Shown: piece by piece, positions 23,372 to 34,897 of the stretch | Layout: each line of letters opens with the position of its first letter | How positions within the stretch are numbered: position 1 is the first letter of the stretch | Assembly: GCA_018894105.1 (NCBI GenBank) | Contig: CM032120.1 | Coordinates: forward strand, 29,658,710-29,722,709 | Length of the DNA stretch: 64,000 nt | Reading direction: 5' to 3' | DNA from: Jacaranda mimosifolia | Taxonomy: Eukaryota > Streptophyta > Magnoliopsida > Lamiales > Bignoniaceae | The notes under the pieces: generated by a model | Database searches by the model: none | What the model was told of the DNA's origin: nothing | Seen by the model: only the letters and a program-made list of their open reading frames with translations | Translations under genes and position numbers: made by a program

Positions 23372-25890
23372 ATGCTGTATTTGTCCGATTTTGAGGGTAG
23401 TCATGGGGGGGGGGGATAGTGAGGCCACTCACTCTGATAGGCTTGGGGGTTCATCAGAGGAGTCGAGTAGCTCGTCGAGCGACAACTTGAGTTCTAGTAG
23501 CTCGAGCAGCGATCGCGGGGGTGATGGAGCTGGGCCAAGTTAGGTTCCTCCGTCACGTGGTCGATTATTTACCCCTGACCATTATAGTGAAATAGTATCT
23601 ACGATCACCCCCGCTGATCTGAGGCGCATTAGGCAGTTGTATCATGTTCTCGCTGAGTATGAGCTTTTGACACCTGGGCATTCTGGTCTGATGCATCGAC
23701 CTCCGACTGGTTGTATAACCGTGTTTGAGGATGCTTTTAGGTATGGTATTAGGTTCCCCTTAGGTGGTCCTGTAGTCGACCTGCTTAGGGGTTTGCAAGC
23801 GTGTATAACCCAACTGTTGCCAAACTGTTTTTCAACTATTTACAGCTTTATCGTCCTAATGCACATATTCGACCAGCCTGCCAATTTTGACAACTTCTCC
23901 AATCTTTTTCATCTTCCGATGTCTCGCAAGTCGGGTAGCATCGACGAGTCAGGTTTCTATTATCTCACTGCTCGACTTCGTCGTAAATTTCTTGTCATCC
24001 TGGCCTCTTCATACAAACAAGAGTGGAAAAAATGTTATTTGTATGTTCGAGTCGCCGGGGGTTTCAATATCCTCTAACCTGGCCCAATACCTTTGTTCAG
24101 GATCTGGTCGAGTTTGGTCAGGTGGAAGCTTCGGTATTTATCGAGGAAAGAAGATTGGTGTTAGCTGGGTTATCACCAACCCGCCTGGGCTTGCCAGCGG
24201 ACGATCGACTAGGTAGATTATGTTGTCGATGATTCGTTATTTTTCTATTTTTCTGTTCAGTTTTAACCCTTTGCTGTTATGCTGCTTGGCAGACTGAGAA
24301 GAAATCATGAATCGAGTAAGAGTCGAGGCTTTGGCGAGGGCCAAAAGGAACCAGCAATGCCATTTGGGGACAGCAGCTCGTCGAGGGGCGGCTGTGGTCG
24401 AGGCACCTCAGCATGAGACGATGACACCCTCTTTGTCACCTAGTCCATCACCTGCTCGGCCCGTGGCGACTACAGGGAGTAGTTCGGTGGGTCAAGGGAA
24501 AAGAGCTATGGTCGAGCAGGCCGGACCTACTCCGAAGAGGACAACCGCTGAGAAGGGTAAGGGAAAGGCCACGGGATCAGGCCAACCCTTTGGCTACGAC
24601 CTGTTCGGACAGTGCGGGGATGACTTGTTGTTCCATCTACCCAGACTACCATAATCTAGGTTTGGTACGGAGCCGAGCATGGCTATTCACAACTCTTTAT
24701 CGATGGAGACGGCGGGGTCGACCGGAGCTGCTCTACTGAAGGTGATGATGGCCGAGTTGTTCGTGTCCGACCATAAAAAGCTGATGGGGCTGAGCCAGGA
24801 TGTTGCGCTCATAACTCTGGCCTATCACTCAAATATGGTAAGGCTCTGATCGACTATGTTGTATTGTCGAGCTTTATTCTTCAATCGAATACTATTTTCT
24901 TATCGGTAATGCTATCTTTCAGGTGGACCAACTGGGCTACCATTTCTACAGGAGGTCAGAGCTGGCCCTGGCCGACCGTGAGCACTTGCAGGAGGGCAGA
25001 GATGTGGACACGTTAAAGGCTCAGCTCGAGTCTTCCCAGACTAGGGTGGAGGAGCTGGCCAAGATGGTCAAGGAGCTTAACAATTAGCTCCGATTGAAAG
25101 ACACTCAGCTAGTTAGCTCCATCAAGGAAAGGACCAGAATGGATGAGTTGCTCAAACATGCTAGGGTGGATGCGCAACTCGACTATGAGTCTAGTCGGTC
25201 AGCTAGTCGGAGGTGGCGCTCGATGAAACTAGAGCTGAATTTTATAGGAAGTTGCCGCTGATGCGGTGAGATACAGTGCGACAGTTTATGCTCTGCTCAG
25301 CATTCCAGGACGCTAGCGTTGTGTTCTCCTTGGATGACACTCGGAGTGCGTTTGAAAAGGCCCTTAAGCAGTTGTAATTTCTGAGCTATTCTTTTCGACC
25401 TAAGGATAGGGAACGCCTCAGCCATCTTCTTGACGAGCAGCTGCAACCTTACCCTAAGGATGAAGAGGGTGTCGCTGAGGAGGGAGGTATAGAGGCTCAT
25501 GTGGTCGAAGGAGTTGCAAAGGCTCCACCTGCCGTGCCCTTGATCGAAGCGCAAAGGAGGGCGACCGAGGTGGCCAAGAAGCTGTATGAGATCGCCAAGG
25601 AATTTGCCTTTGCCAGTGAGTTTGCCTTTGAGGTTCAAGATAGCATAGTCGACGCTGCCTCGCACCTTCTTCCGCTGGACAGGAGCTTTTTGATCGACGA
25701 GGCTGGACCTTCTGAGCCTCCGCTGGACAGGAGCTTTTTGATCGACGAGGCTGGACCTTCTGAGCCAGCGACGGCTTCTGTTTCTGTTGCTGTTGCAATG
25801 CCCGAGTCGAGGGCGAGCGATCTTGCGGTGGTTCCTATTCTGATTCCTTCGAGCGATGAGCTCAAACAAGCTATTGAGGATGGTGGTTGA
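23372..25890 (+). pseudogene. Opposite-strand accessory gene of Tat element 1, intron-containing, decayed
   Basis: This runs against gag-pol, between the 3' LTR and integrase. A Ser-rich N-terminus from ATG 23372 is broken by an 11-G run (one base out of frame) and by a TAG near 23540. A conserved globular part at about 23600-24205 follows (ADLRRIRQLYHVLAEYELL, SGFYYLTARLRRKF, LVLAGLSP), with a frameshift near 24060, then a basic low-complexity part, a coiled coil (about 24922-25086) and an acidic C-terminal frame to 25890. Two GT-AG introns fit: 24213-24292 and 24838-24922; the second joins AYHSNM to VDQLGYHF. Near the end a 48-bp unit is tandemly duplicated in frame (25672-25767). Plant databases call this type a putative gypsy-type transposon protein (Transposase_28-like), from memory. 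Its biochemical role is unknown to me. Confidence 0.72.
25672..25767 (+). repeat. In-frame 48-bp tandem duplication in the opposite-strand gene
   Basis: Two near-identical copies (25672-25719, 25720-25767) each encode PLDRSFLIDEAGPSEP. Confidence 0.93.
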
Positions 25891-26294
25891 GGGGGGCACG
25901 ACGAGGGCGCCAGGTCGAGCTGATGCTCCTGCACTGATGTATTTTTCATCCTAATTGATTTATTTATTTTGATATATGTACTCGGGATTTTTGAAATTGG
26001 ATGAAGTAGTCTTTTTGCTGTTTGAACATGTTTGTTTAGTTGAATAACATGCGTTCTTTTATCACTCTTTAAAAGTGTTGTTAAATTGTGGTAAAATTAG
26101 TTCAAGATTGTTGTCTGAATTAACCAAGATTACCTAATCCAACACATATTCTAATTCACATTTTGTATGTCCAATTTATCTGCAATCTATCACGTCGATT
26201 GCTTATTTGAATAAGATAATTAATGATAAACTCGTATAATTGGCCTACTACGGAGTCAAAATTAAAGATTTAGGGTTTAGAGTGGCGGTTGGGG

Positions 26295-26530
26295 GCCTGC
26301 CTGGTCGACTACGGGGTCGACAATTTGGTCTTGACTGTGAAGCCTTATCTTGGTAGCTAGTAGCCTGTTTGGTCGACTACGGGGTCGACAATTTGGTCTT
26401 GGCTGTGAAGTCTTGACTTGGCGGCTAGGAGCCTGCTTGATTGACTACAGGGTTGATAATTTGGTCTTGGTTGTTGAGCCTTGACTTGGCAGCTTGAAGA
26501 CTGCTTGGTCGACTACAGTGTTGACAACAA
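26295..26530. repeat. 68-bp tandem repeat, about 3.5 copies, in the 3' region of element 1
   Basis: Units start at 26295, 26363, 26431 and 26499, each containing a variant of GGTCGACTACGGGGTCGACA. They sit between the integrase end and the opposite-strand gene, the same place where element 2 has its 61-bp repeats. Confidence 0.9.
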
Positions 26531-26539
26531 TCGATCGAC

Positions 26540-27700
26540 TCATGCAAGTAGGTATTTGCGAGATGTCTGATAAATTTTCATTTCTGCGAGGACATACAAC
26601 GAAGGCCAATGACCTTTTATACATAGAATTGCTTTAGATTTATAGCGTTCCGAGGTTGTGGTAGTTCGTTGTCTCATGTGTCTGCTAATCGGTATGGATT
26701 GTGCTTCAATACTTTGACTACGGAGTAGGGTCCTTCCCATTTTGGGTCAAGCTTTGCCACATTTCTTGATACTTCGACTTTCCTAAGGACTAGGTCTCCG
26801 ACATTGAAGCTACGCGGTCAAACTATTTTGTTGTACCATTCCGTCATCTTCGATCGGTATCGTTGCATTGTGTTGTAGGCTGTGTGTCGTATCTCGTCGA
26901 TGGTGCTGAGGTCAAGGGCCCTTTCCGTCATGTTTCGGACCGGGTTATAATGGATCACTGAGGCCATGTGTTGTACCAACTCGGATGGGATCACTGCTTC
27001 AGAGACATAGACCAAGTTGTAAAGGTTGTGGATCGTGGTTGTTCGAGGTGTTGTTCATATGCCCACAACACTCCGGGGAGGTCGTCCGCCCAACTCGATC
27101 CTGTTCCCTATATTCGAGCTTTGAGGTGGTCGAGGAATGTTTTATTCGTGGCCTCTGTTTGGCCATTAGCCAGGGGGTTGCCTACTGAGGTAAAGTGTTG
27201 GCAGATCCCCAAGGACTCGCACCATTTTCTCGTGTTCTTGCATTGAAATTGAGTCCCATTATCTGAGATTAAAACTTTAAGCAGGCCAAAACGACATATT
27301 ATGTTCTTCTAGATAAAGCTCTTGATGGCCGCATCGGTGATCTTTGGGACTGCTTCCGCTTCGACCCATTTAGTGAAGTACTCGACTGCAATGATGATAA
27401 ATTTTCATTAGTCGGATGTTTTCGAGAGAGATCCGACTATGTCGATCCCCCACTGGTCGAATGGCCATGTGATCTAGATATTTTCCATCGATGCCGCGGG
27501 CTGGTGCGGCATGTTCGAGTGAAGCTGGCAGAAAGGGTATTTCCTAGCGAAGTCGACCGAGTCCTTTAATAAAGTGGGCCAAAAATACCTGTATCGGATA
27601 ACTTTGTGGCCAAGGACCGACCTCTGGAGTGATTACCACAAATGCCTGCATGGATCTCCTGTAGGACGTTATTTGCCTCGTCGGGTGTTAGACATTTAAG
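26540..27700 (-). pseudogene. Integrase region of element 1
   Basis: On the minus strand the zinc-binding N-terminus (near 27560-27660), the catalytic core with VEYFTKWVEAEAV and DNGTQFQ, and the C-terminal part down to about 26540 can be read, but stops and frameshifts break it. The function would be insertion of the cDNA. It is not functional as it stands. Confidence 0.8.
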
Positions 27701-27811
27701 TGGTGGTCCTAATATCGACCTTCTATAGAGCTATCCATGTTCGTCGATGGCGAATTTGGCTGCCTGCCCTCTAAGTCTGTGGGCCTCCTTTGTGTCGTCG
27801 GGGATTATCCC

Positions 27812-28580
27812 TTAGCTTAGGTAGAGCTTGATTGGGTCTTGCCAGGAGAGTGCTGCCTCTTCGATGCTCCCGACGAGGCTCTGGTAGTTGGTATGGATAC
27901 ATGGTTTTTTGGCTACCAAAAACGTCATGGTTCCTCTCGTCGAGCTAGCAAACTTTGAGAGTGCGTCTACTCGCTCATTTTTTGCTCGATGTGCCTGGCT
28001 AAGAGTAAAGCTTTTGAATGATTGTTGTAACCATTTCACTTCAGTCAAATACTGGCTCATCTTAGCCTCTTTGGCTTCGAAGTTTCATTTGACCTGTTGT
28101 GCCACCAACTGGGAATCGGTGATCGCAACTAGCTGCTCAACACCCCGAGATACTGCCACCAATTGGGAATCGGCCAGGACCTGTGCTTTTATGGTCGTCT
28201 ACGGTTGGAATGTGATGTCGAACTCCCCCAGCTCGATGGCCTATTTTGTGAGTCGACCTAACGTGTCTGGTTTCGAAAATACTTGTTTCAATAGCTAATT
28301 TATCAATACTACGATAGCATGAGATTGGAAGTAAGGTCACAACTTTCGTGCTGCTGTGATAAGGGCGAGGGCAAGCTTCTTGATCTCAAAGTAATTGTGC
28401 TCAGGCCTTTGCAAGGCTTTACTACGTAATACACGGGTCGATGAGTTCCTTCTCTCGTTGAGACTAGAACGGAGCTGATCGAGGTAGTGGACACAGCCAG
28501 ATAGAGTTGCAAAATTTCTCCCAGCTCGGGTTTGGCAAGTAGGGGTGGTGATGAGAGGTACTGCTTTATTTCGACGAAAG
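27812..28580 (-). pseudogene. RNase H and second (archaeal-type) RNase H remnants of element 1
   Basis: 28309-28512 retains the connection and RNase H end (YFEIKKLALALITAARKL in the broken frame). 27812-28230 retains pieces of a second RNase H: SQLVAQQVK, then SQAHRAKNERVDALSKFASS. The middle of the second domain is shortened. The dual RNase H is typical of Tat elements. Confidence 0.7.
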
Positions 28581-28628
28581 CCTGGTCACATTGTTCGTTC
28601 CACTAGAATCCCAATTTTTTCACATTTC

Positions 28629-29675
28629 TCAGGATTTTGAAGAAATGAAGACCCTTATCGGCCAGCCTCGCGATGAATCTCCGAGGGAAACTATCCTGCC
28701 GACCAGGTACTGTACGTCTCGGACTGTTTGGGGAGGGGCGATGTCCATTACTGCCTGGATCTTTTGTGAGTTTGCTTCGATGCCACTTTGACTGATTATG
28801 TAACCCAAGAATTTGCCTCTTTGAACCCCGAATGTGCACTTGTTAGGGTTGATTTTCATATCGAATTCCCTCAATATAGATAAGGTGTGGTCGAGTTTGA
28901 TCAGGTGATCCTCGACTTTCACTGTTTTGACAATCATGTCGTCGATGTAGACCTCCATTAATTTTTCGATCTCGTTCTTGAACATAAAGTTGACTAATCT
29001 TTGGTACATTGCCCCCGCATTCTTGAGCCCGAAGGGCATGACTAAGAAACAATATACTCCATTGGGGAAGACGAAAGAGGTCTTATCCTTGTCCTCGGGT
29101 GCCATGAATATTTGACAGTAGCCTTGGAAGGTATCCATCGTGCTCAATAGTTCACAACCAGCCGTAGAATCCACTAATAAATCTATGCGAGGCAGGGGGT
29201 AAGGATCCTTAAGGCAAGCTTTTTTCAAATTAGTGAAATCATTACACATGCGCCATTTTCCCTCATTCTTAGGGACAAGTACAATATTACAAAGCCAAGA
29301 GGGGTATTGAATTTCTATAATATATCCTGCCTCTAGTAGCTTGTTGACCTCCTCTTCAATTTGAGACCTCTCAGCGCCGATTTGTAGGCATGGTTGACAT
29401 TGAGCCGATGGACAATAACATTTGGGTCGATTCCTTGGAGGTTGGCATCTTTCCAAGTGAACACAGATGTTTCTTCGAAGGAAATCGACCATAAGGTATT
29501 CCAAATGGTTGCCCAAATCGCTTCCGACCTGAGTGGTCTTGTTGGGGTTTCTAGGTTCTAGCTCTATTGTTTTGAACTCACCAATGGGCTCAACCCGGGT
29601 GTCTTCTAGCTTCCTCTTCTTAGATGGAGATCCCTGATCGGGTTTAGCTACAGGGGCGTCTCCCGAGGGCTTCAA
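28629..29675 (-). pseudogene. Reverse transcriptase of element 1, one long open frame
   Basis: A 348-codon frame is the best-preserved part of this pol gene. Motifs in order: CNIVLVPKNEGKWRMCNDFT, KDPYPLPRID, STMDTFQGYCQI, VMPFGLKNAGAMYQRLV, the catalytic YIDDM, then KCTFGVQRGKFLGYIIS. The active-site aspartates are present. It is called pseudogenic because the surrounding gag, protease, RNase H and integrase are broken and no complete polyprotein can be made. Confidence 0.9.
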
Positions 29676-29913
29676 CTAAGGTCGCTTCTTCTATTCGTTG
29701 GACTCGACCGAAATGGTATAGCAGCACCATGCATCTTTAAGATTACACAAAAAGTTCCCCTACTCATGCTGGGGTTGGAAATTTGATTTTCATGTGGTAG
29801 GTCGAGACAATGGCCCTGAAGTCGTTCAGGGCAAGTCGTCCAATAATAACAGTGTAGGCGAATGGAGCGTCAACTACCAGGTAGTTGATCATAAAGGTTC
29901 TGGCACGGGGGCC

Positions 29914-30123
29914 CTATCCAAAGGATGTAGATAGGTCAATAGATCCCTCCGGGATGATCTCGGACCCCCTAAATCCGACCAGCAGTGTTCGGACTGGCTC
30001 AAACTTTAATTGCCCCAAATTCTTCCTATTCAAGGTGGACAAAAATATGATGGTCACAGAGCTGCCATTGTTGACCAAGATCTTTCTCACTTCGAAATTG
30101 GCTATTTCGAGTGTTACCACCAT
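29914..30123 (-). pseudogene. Aspartic protease remnant of element 1
   Basis: The frame reads VTLEIANFEVRKILVNNGSS, the retropepsin core. The catalytic motif, normally D-T/S/N-G in plant gypsy elements, is N-N-G here, so the catalytic aspartate is lost. Confidence 0.75.
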
Positions 30124-30473
30124 GGGGAAATCAATCTTTCTGTCGACTCCCCTGTTTTCCAGATGATCGAGGTCGGACTTACTGAAGGAGATTGGTTCTG
30201 CACTTGTTGAGAGTTGGAAAATGATTTCAACCTTGGCTGATCTGGTGATCAGCCCACTCTAGTTACCTTTGGGTCTGCTTTCTAGCTGACCTCGAGCTGG
30301 GGGCCTCCGGCAATCATATCAATGACTCATCGAATGGGCGGGTAGGGATCCTGGGCTGGTCTCTTTTCTTTATCTTTTCTCCTCGGGCTAGCCAACCTTT
30401 CTCTACGGGCAGTCCAGTCGGTTTTGCCCTCTTCACGTCTGGCATGCTCACCGATGTATTTTGCCAGATGGCC

Positions 30474-31954
30474 CTACCTGATCATCCTTTCGATCTCATC
30501 ATGCAAGTTGAAATAGTCTTCTGTATCGTGCCCTTTTTGCTTAAGGAAGTGGCAGTATTTCTTCGACTTTTTCATGGCTTCTGTCTCGGTTAATTTCCTG
30601 GGCCTTTTGAGGAGATTGTCGTGCTGGATAGCAAAGAGCACCTCCTTCCTCGGAAGGTTAAGCAACGTGTAATCATGGAAGCGTTTGATGGGGGATCGAC
30701 GTCCCTCCCTGAGCTGACGGTCGTCTTTTTCCTTGCTCTTCTTCTTCTTGACCTCGAGATTGCCATATTTCAGTTTATTCATCTCCCCTTGAGTCATGTA
30801 CCTTTCTGCGAGGTCGAGGAGCTCCTCTATCGACCTAGGCTGTTCGCGCACCAATACATTGGCACATTCTTTATGTCTAAGCCCCAAAAACAACACCTCG
30901 ATCAGGAACTCAATCCCTGGGTTGTCGATCTTCAACACTTCCATGTTAAATCTGGTAAAAAAGTCTCGGAGACACTCCCCATCATTTTATTTCACTGTGT
31001 GTAAATGGGTGTGTAGGAGTTTCGCCTTTCTCCTGCTTGCGAACTGGTGTAAAAACTTATCCCACAATTAGTCGTATAAGTACATAGACACCGGTTCCAG
31101 CTTGACGAATCAGTCTAGCACTATCCCCTGAAAGGTGGTTACTAACATCTTGGCATGGATGTAGTCATTGTGCCCGTGCATCTGCATCATGTGCTTGAAC
31201 TGCATCAGGTGCTCATTTGGGTCTGACGAGCTATTATATCGGGGTAGGCCAGTTGGAATCTTAGCGTCGACGGCAATGCGCTCGTCGATAATATCCTGGA
31301 CGAATGGTGAATCTCTCTCCCTTTGGAACCTCGGTAGTCCCTTATGATTGTAGTTTTTCTTTGTGTTTCTCCTCGAGATTTCTTCCAATCGCCGATTCAA
31401 CTATTGGACTTGGTGGGACACTTCTTCCCATTTTTCCCTGTCAGCCTAGGACGCATTTCTGTTCGGGTGGGGTCTCAAGCGCTCAACCCTATCGCGCTAT
31501 GGGGCTTGAACGGGTCGAACGCCGTGATAAATGGAATCTGTAAACTTTTCGCTGAGCATAGGTCAGGCCACTTCCCTTGGAAAACGACCTAGGCTTACTT
31601 AGCGCCTCGAGGGAGGGCTTTTGGATCTGGTCGATCCGAGTTTTCCTTTGGTGGTCTTTCCTTCGGGACCTCATGTTGTGGCGTCGCACTGGCCGCTGGC
31701 TCCGGTTGTACGGTGTGCCAATTCAAAGTCGGTGAGAGTTGAGCTGAAATCTGGGTGGATATCTGCTTGCTGATGAGCTGCATTAGTTGAGGCATAGTCA
31801 GGGTGACCACCTGTTCAGGTTGGGCGCTCGATCCTGGCGCGCCAACTTTTTGCTGAGGTTGAAGAGGGGGAGAGCTAGACCTCCTATTTCTTCTCTTCCT
31901 AAGGGAGCTCGCCTGGTGTTCACCATTTTTGATAGCAAACTCAAGTTTTTCCAT
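30474..31954 (-). pseudogene. gag remnant of element 1
   Basis: It starts at ATG 31954, within the primer-binding site, with MEKLEFAIKNGEHQ. The N-terminal frame closes at 31595. The capsid-like core resumes at about 31400 (GLPRYNSSSDPNEHLMQFKH) and continues in pieces to 30474, where a degraded zinc knuckle (YCHFLKQKGHDTEDYF) marks the nucleocapsid; the first knuckle cysteine is kept and the second and the last are changed. Several stops and frameshifts. Confidence 0.82.
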
Positions 31955-31965
31955 AGACGGCGCCA
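31951..31965 (-). other. Primer-binding site of element 1
   Basis: Minus-strand TGGCGCCGTCTATGG lies two bases inside the 5' LTR. Its first nine bases match the 3' end complement of plant tRNA-Asp as I recall it; the remainder does not. Element 2 has the same TGGCGYCGTCTRTGG pattern. Confidence 0.7.
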
Positions 31966-31967
31966 AA

Positions 31968-32758
31968 TGATGAGTGTGAAATCCGCTAGTAGCTGGATTG
32001 GATGATAGATTGGAAGGGTTCGACCTCTCTGGTCAATCTAAGAATTTAATTGGGCTGAGTCCTACAATCACGAGCAAATATTAGGCTAGCCGAGGTGTCC
32101 TTGGTTAAGGCACTCCGACGCTTAAGTCAGTACGGGCTCGACTAGGTATGATGAGCAGTAGAGTGAGGGCTCTATATATAAAATAGCATACCTTTTGGGA
32201 AGCTGGAGTGGGGGTATTTATAGCCTTCTCCTTGTCGGGATTTGTCTAAGATGCCCTTGATATATAGGAAGGATCCTTGTCCTTGCATATGAGATATTAA
32301 GTTGTCTCTCATTCTTGTACTATTCCAGGTGGCTGCCTTTCCAGGTTTCATGGGCAAGTTAGTACATTGTAGACGTGCCTCCTGCCTGGTGTGGTAGCAT
32401 AGGTGGTACTGGTACAATGTACACCATTAATGCGGAGGCATGCTGCCTGTCAAAGCATTTAATGCGGCAGAGTTGATTCTGTGCGGACTCGACCCCCTTG
32501 GTCGGTGGCAGGGTCGACTCTATGATGGGTTAGCACGCGGCGTGAGAGATGGACGAGCATCACGATCGAAGGGTCAACCAGCGGCCTTACCTGCGACCCA
32601 ATCGAGTGCTCGCCCTCCAAAGTACGACGTCGATCTGTATGATCAATTTAGGTCACTTGACATCGGTAGCACAATTGTGCCCGGGTATGAGATGGGCCTG
32701 GTGCTACATCCTTGGGCCTACGGTTGCTGGGCCGAACCCATTGGGCCATCCCATATCA
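31968..32758 (-). repeat. 5' LTR of element 1
   Basis: 791 bp, same length as the 3' LTR, with TATA box at 32215-32222 on the minus strand. Differences from the other LTR are mostly C/T and G/A transitions. Confidence 0.95.
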
Positions 32759-32763
32759 CATTT

Positions 32764-34057
32764 ATTCTTATCATTTTTTGATTAATCTGATCAATTTAGA
32801 ATTTATTAAAACTAAATTCATGATAATTTTCAATTTTTTTTTGTTGGAATTTAATTTTGCTCAATCTAGAAATATTTGATTGTCTATTTTATAACAAAAT
32901 ATCAAATATATTAAATTTATCTTTCCATTTACTTTAGTTAAACATAATTTTCAAAAATAAATATGCATAATGGAAAACAAATACAAAATATCAAAATTAT
33001 GTGATACGCATTTTTTAAATTATTTTATGAATAATTTAAAAATAAAGATAAAATTTCTAATTAATCCGATTAATATGAGATTTATTAAAATCTAATTCAC
33101 GATATAAGACAAGGAAATTTTGGTATTTTCCCAATTGAAACTTCATTTCCTAAATTAATTAAATAATTCATTGTCTATTTTTAAATAATTTTTAAAAAAT
33201 TAAAACTATTAAAATTATCTATTATTTTAATTTTTTTTATTAATATTCTCAATTCAAACAAAATAAAAAATTTGAAACTCATAAAATATTCTCATTCTCG
33301 TAAACATATGTCTTAAACATATTTAAAAAACAACCTTACAACCAATTACAACATTACATCACATCAATCCATCATATCACTGTAATTATTATATTTTATC
33401 TAATAACCAATCACAAGCCCATATTCCAGTTTCGTATTTCTAAAACACCAAAAAAATTCCAAAATCTCTAAAGCACAAAAAATGAGGCCAAGCCCCACAA
33501 GCAATCACGGCTTAAAGGCTCTTCAATTTTATTTTCATTCTCATTTTTTATTTCCATCATTTTCAAAATTTGAAAAGGTAGTTAGTAAAAGTGAGTTGAA
33601 AATGAGTTTGTATTTGGATAAATTGTTAGAAAATTAATAATTATATTGTATTTAGTAAGTTATAGGTGGAGATGGATAGCAATAATGATAATAGAGAGAG
33701 GTTATAGAAAGAATATACATAAATTATTGGGGAATATACTTTGAGAATAAAAATAAAAATATGTTGGATAAAAATATATAAAAAATAATATATTTTAATT
33801 TTTAAATGATAAATTATATAAAAATGAAGTTTGAAAATCAAACCAAACGAGCCTTAAAAGATTACCTGAAATCAAGTCAAGAACAAGAAATTATGATCTT
33901 TCCATCTACATTGCTGTAGTTGATCATGCTAAGCCAAGAGGGAATCTACTGACTTTCACTTAGTCACTTAATTGCACCATCATTTTGGTCCTTGCGCTAT
34001 TATTACATGATTAAAATTTTAATTTATTTCTACTGGTACCACGGCCATTTGGCTGTT
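32764..34057. other. AT-rich stretch between the two Tat elements
   Basis: No gene. A possible small inverted-repeat element spans about 33511-33855: GGCTTAAAGGCTCTTCAATT on the left and a related inward sequence starting CTTTTAAGGCTCGTTTGG on the right. I do not see a target duplication. Confidence 0.45.
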
Positions 34058-34062
34058 ATATT

Positions 34063-34588
34063 TGATGCGGCTTGGGATCTTGGGTCTAGACTTCGAACTC
34101 GATTTTGCAAATTATCTCTGTTCACACGATCTTGATCTCAACCCGGGTCTCACTCCGCACAAGCAAATAAGATCTCCAACCTAACCACAAGAGCACACAT
34201 TAGGCTAGCTAAGATCGCCCTTAGCTAAATCCCTTCGATGCCTAAGTTAGTGTGATGCTGAGGTGATCAAATGAGAGCTTAAAAGTAAGCTTAGGAACTC
34301 AAGTAAAAGATGGGTAAAGATGACATGACCTGGCACTGTGTGATTTTTTCCTTTTACAAGTGCTGAACATTCTTTGTCTGTACGGATCGAGGTGGCGCAT
34401 TATCGTGCATTAGATCCATGATGATCAACGGTCAACGATCTGGGTCATGATCCGAGGTGGGTCGGGCTCCTTCGAGTCATAACCCGACCCGGGTAAAAAG
34501 ATGCATATCTTGTCCTGTTTGGGTTTTTTAGCTAAAATCCAAGGGTAACATAGTCTTTTTATCATAGCTTCATTAATTATTATCATCA
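34063..34588 (-). repeat. 3' LTR of element 2
   Basis: Starts TGATGCGGC and ends ATCATCA. It differs from the 5' LTR by scattered substitutions and small indels; its TATA region reads CTTGTAAAAGG on minus where the 5' LTR has CCTATAAAGG. Confidence 0.92.
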
Positions 34589-34591
34589 TTA

Positions 34592-34606
34592 ACTCCCCTA
34601 CTTTCC
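34592..34606 (-). other. Polypurine tract of element 2
   Basis: Minus-strand GGAAAGTAGGGGAGT next to the 3' LTR. Confidence 0.75.
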
Positions 34607-34753
34607 AAGTGTGTTGGTTTTTTTCTTATCTTGGGGGAATGAACCCACATACTATGGAAAGTAGACTCTGGACATTCTCAGTCGTTCAATCGGGTGCTAC
34701 TAATCATGGCCGTTGATGCTTCCTTGAGAGGCGAACTGTCACCTCTGGTTGTC

Positions 34754-34761
34754 TATAAATA
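34754..34761 (+). promoter_or_regulatory. TATA box of the opposite-strand gene in element 2
   Basis: TATAAATA lies 144 bp upstream of the ATG at 34898 and is followed by a CT-rich leader (CTTCTCTTTCTCTC), the typical layout of a plant RNA polymerase II promoter. It lies inside the element, not in the LTR. Confidence 0.6.
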
Positions 34762-34897
34762 CCCAAATGCTACCCTAATACGTTATTTCACTTCTCTTTC
34801 TCTCTTTGCTTCTGCATATTCCTCCAGATCTCAAACCTAAGCCTTCTATATCCTTTAATCAAGATCTCGATCTCTTAGGCCTATTCTTTTAGTAATA

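Larger units (their letters stand above)
22220..32758 (-). mobile_element. Full-length Ty3/gypsy retrotransposon, Tat lineage (element 1)
   Basis: The 10,539-bp element has two 791-bp LTRs (TG to CA) and a perfect 5-bp target duplication, CATTT, at 22215-22219 and 32759-32763. On the minus strand the order is 5' LTR, primer site, gag, protease, reverse transcriptase, RNase H, a second RNase H remnant, integrase, a 3' region with tandem repeats and an opposite-strand gene, polypurine tract, 3' LTR. The extra RNase H and the opposite-strand gene place it in the Tat lineage. The two LTRs differ at about 24 of the first 225 positions, so it is old, and gag-pol carries many stops and frameshifts. 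It can no longer encode its own proteins. Confidence 0.95.
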
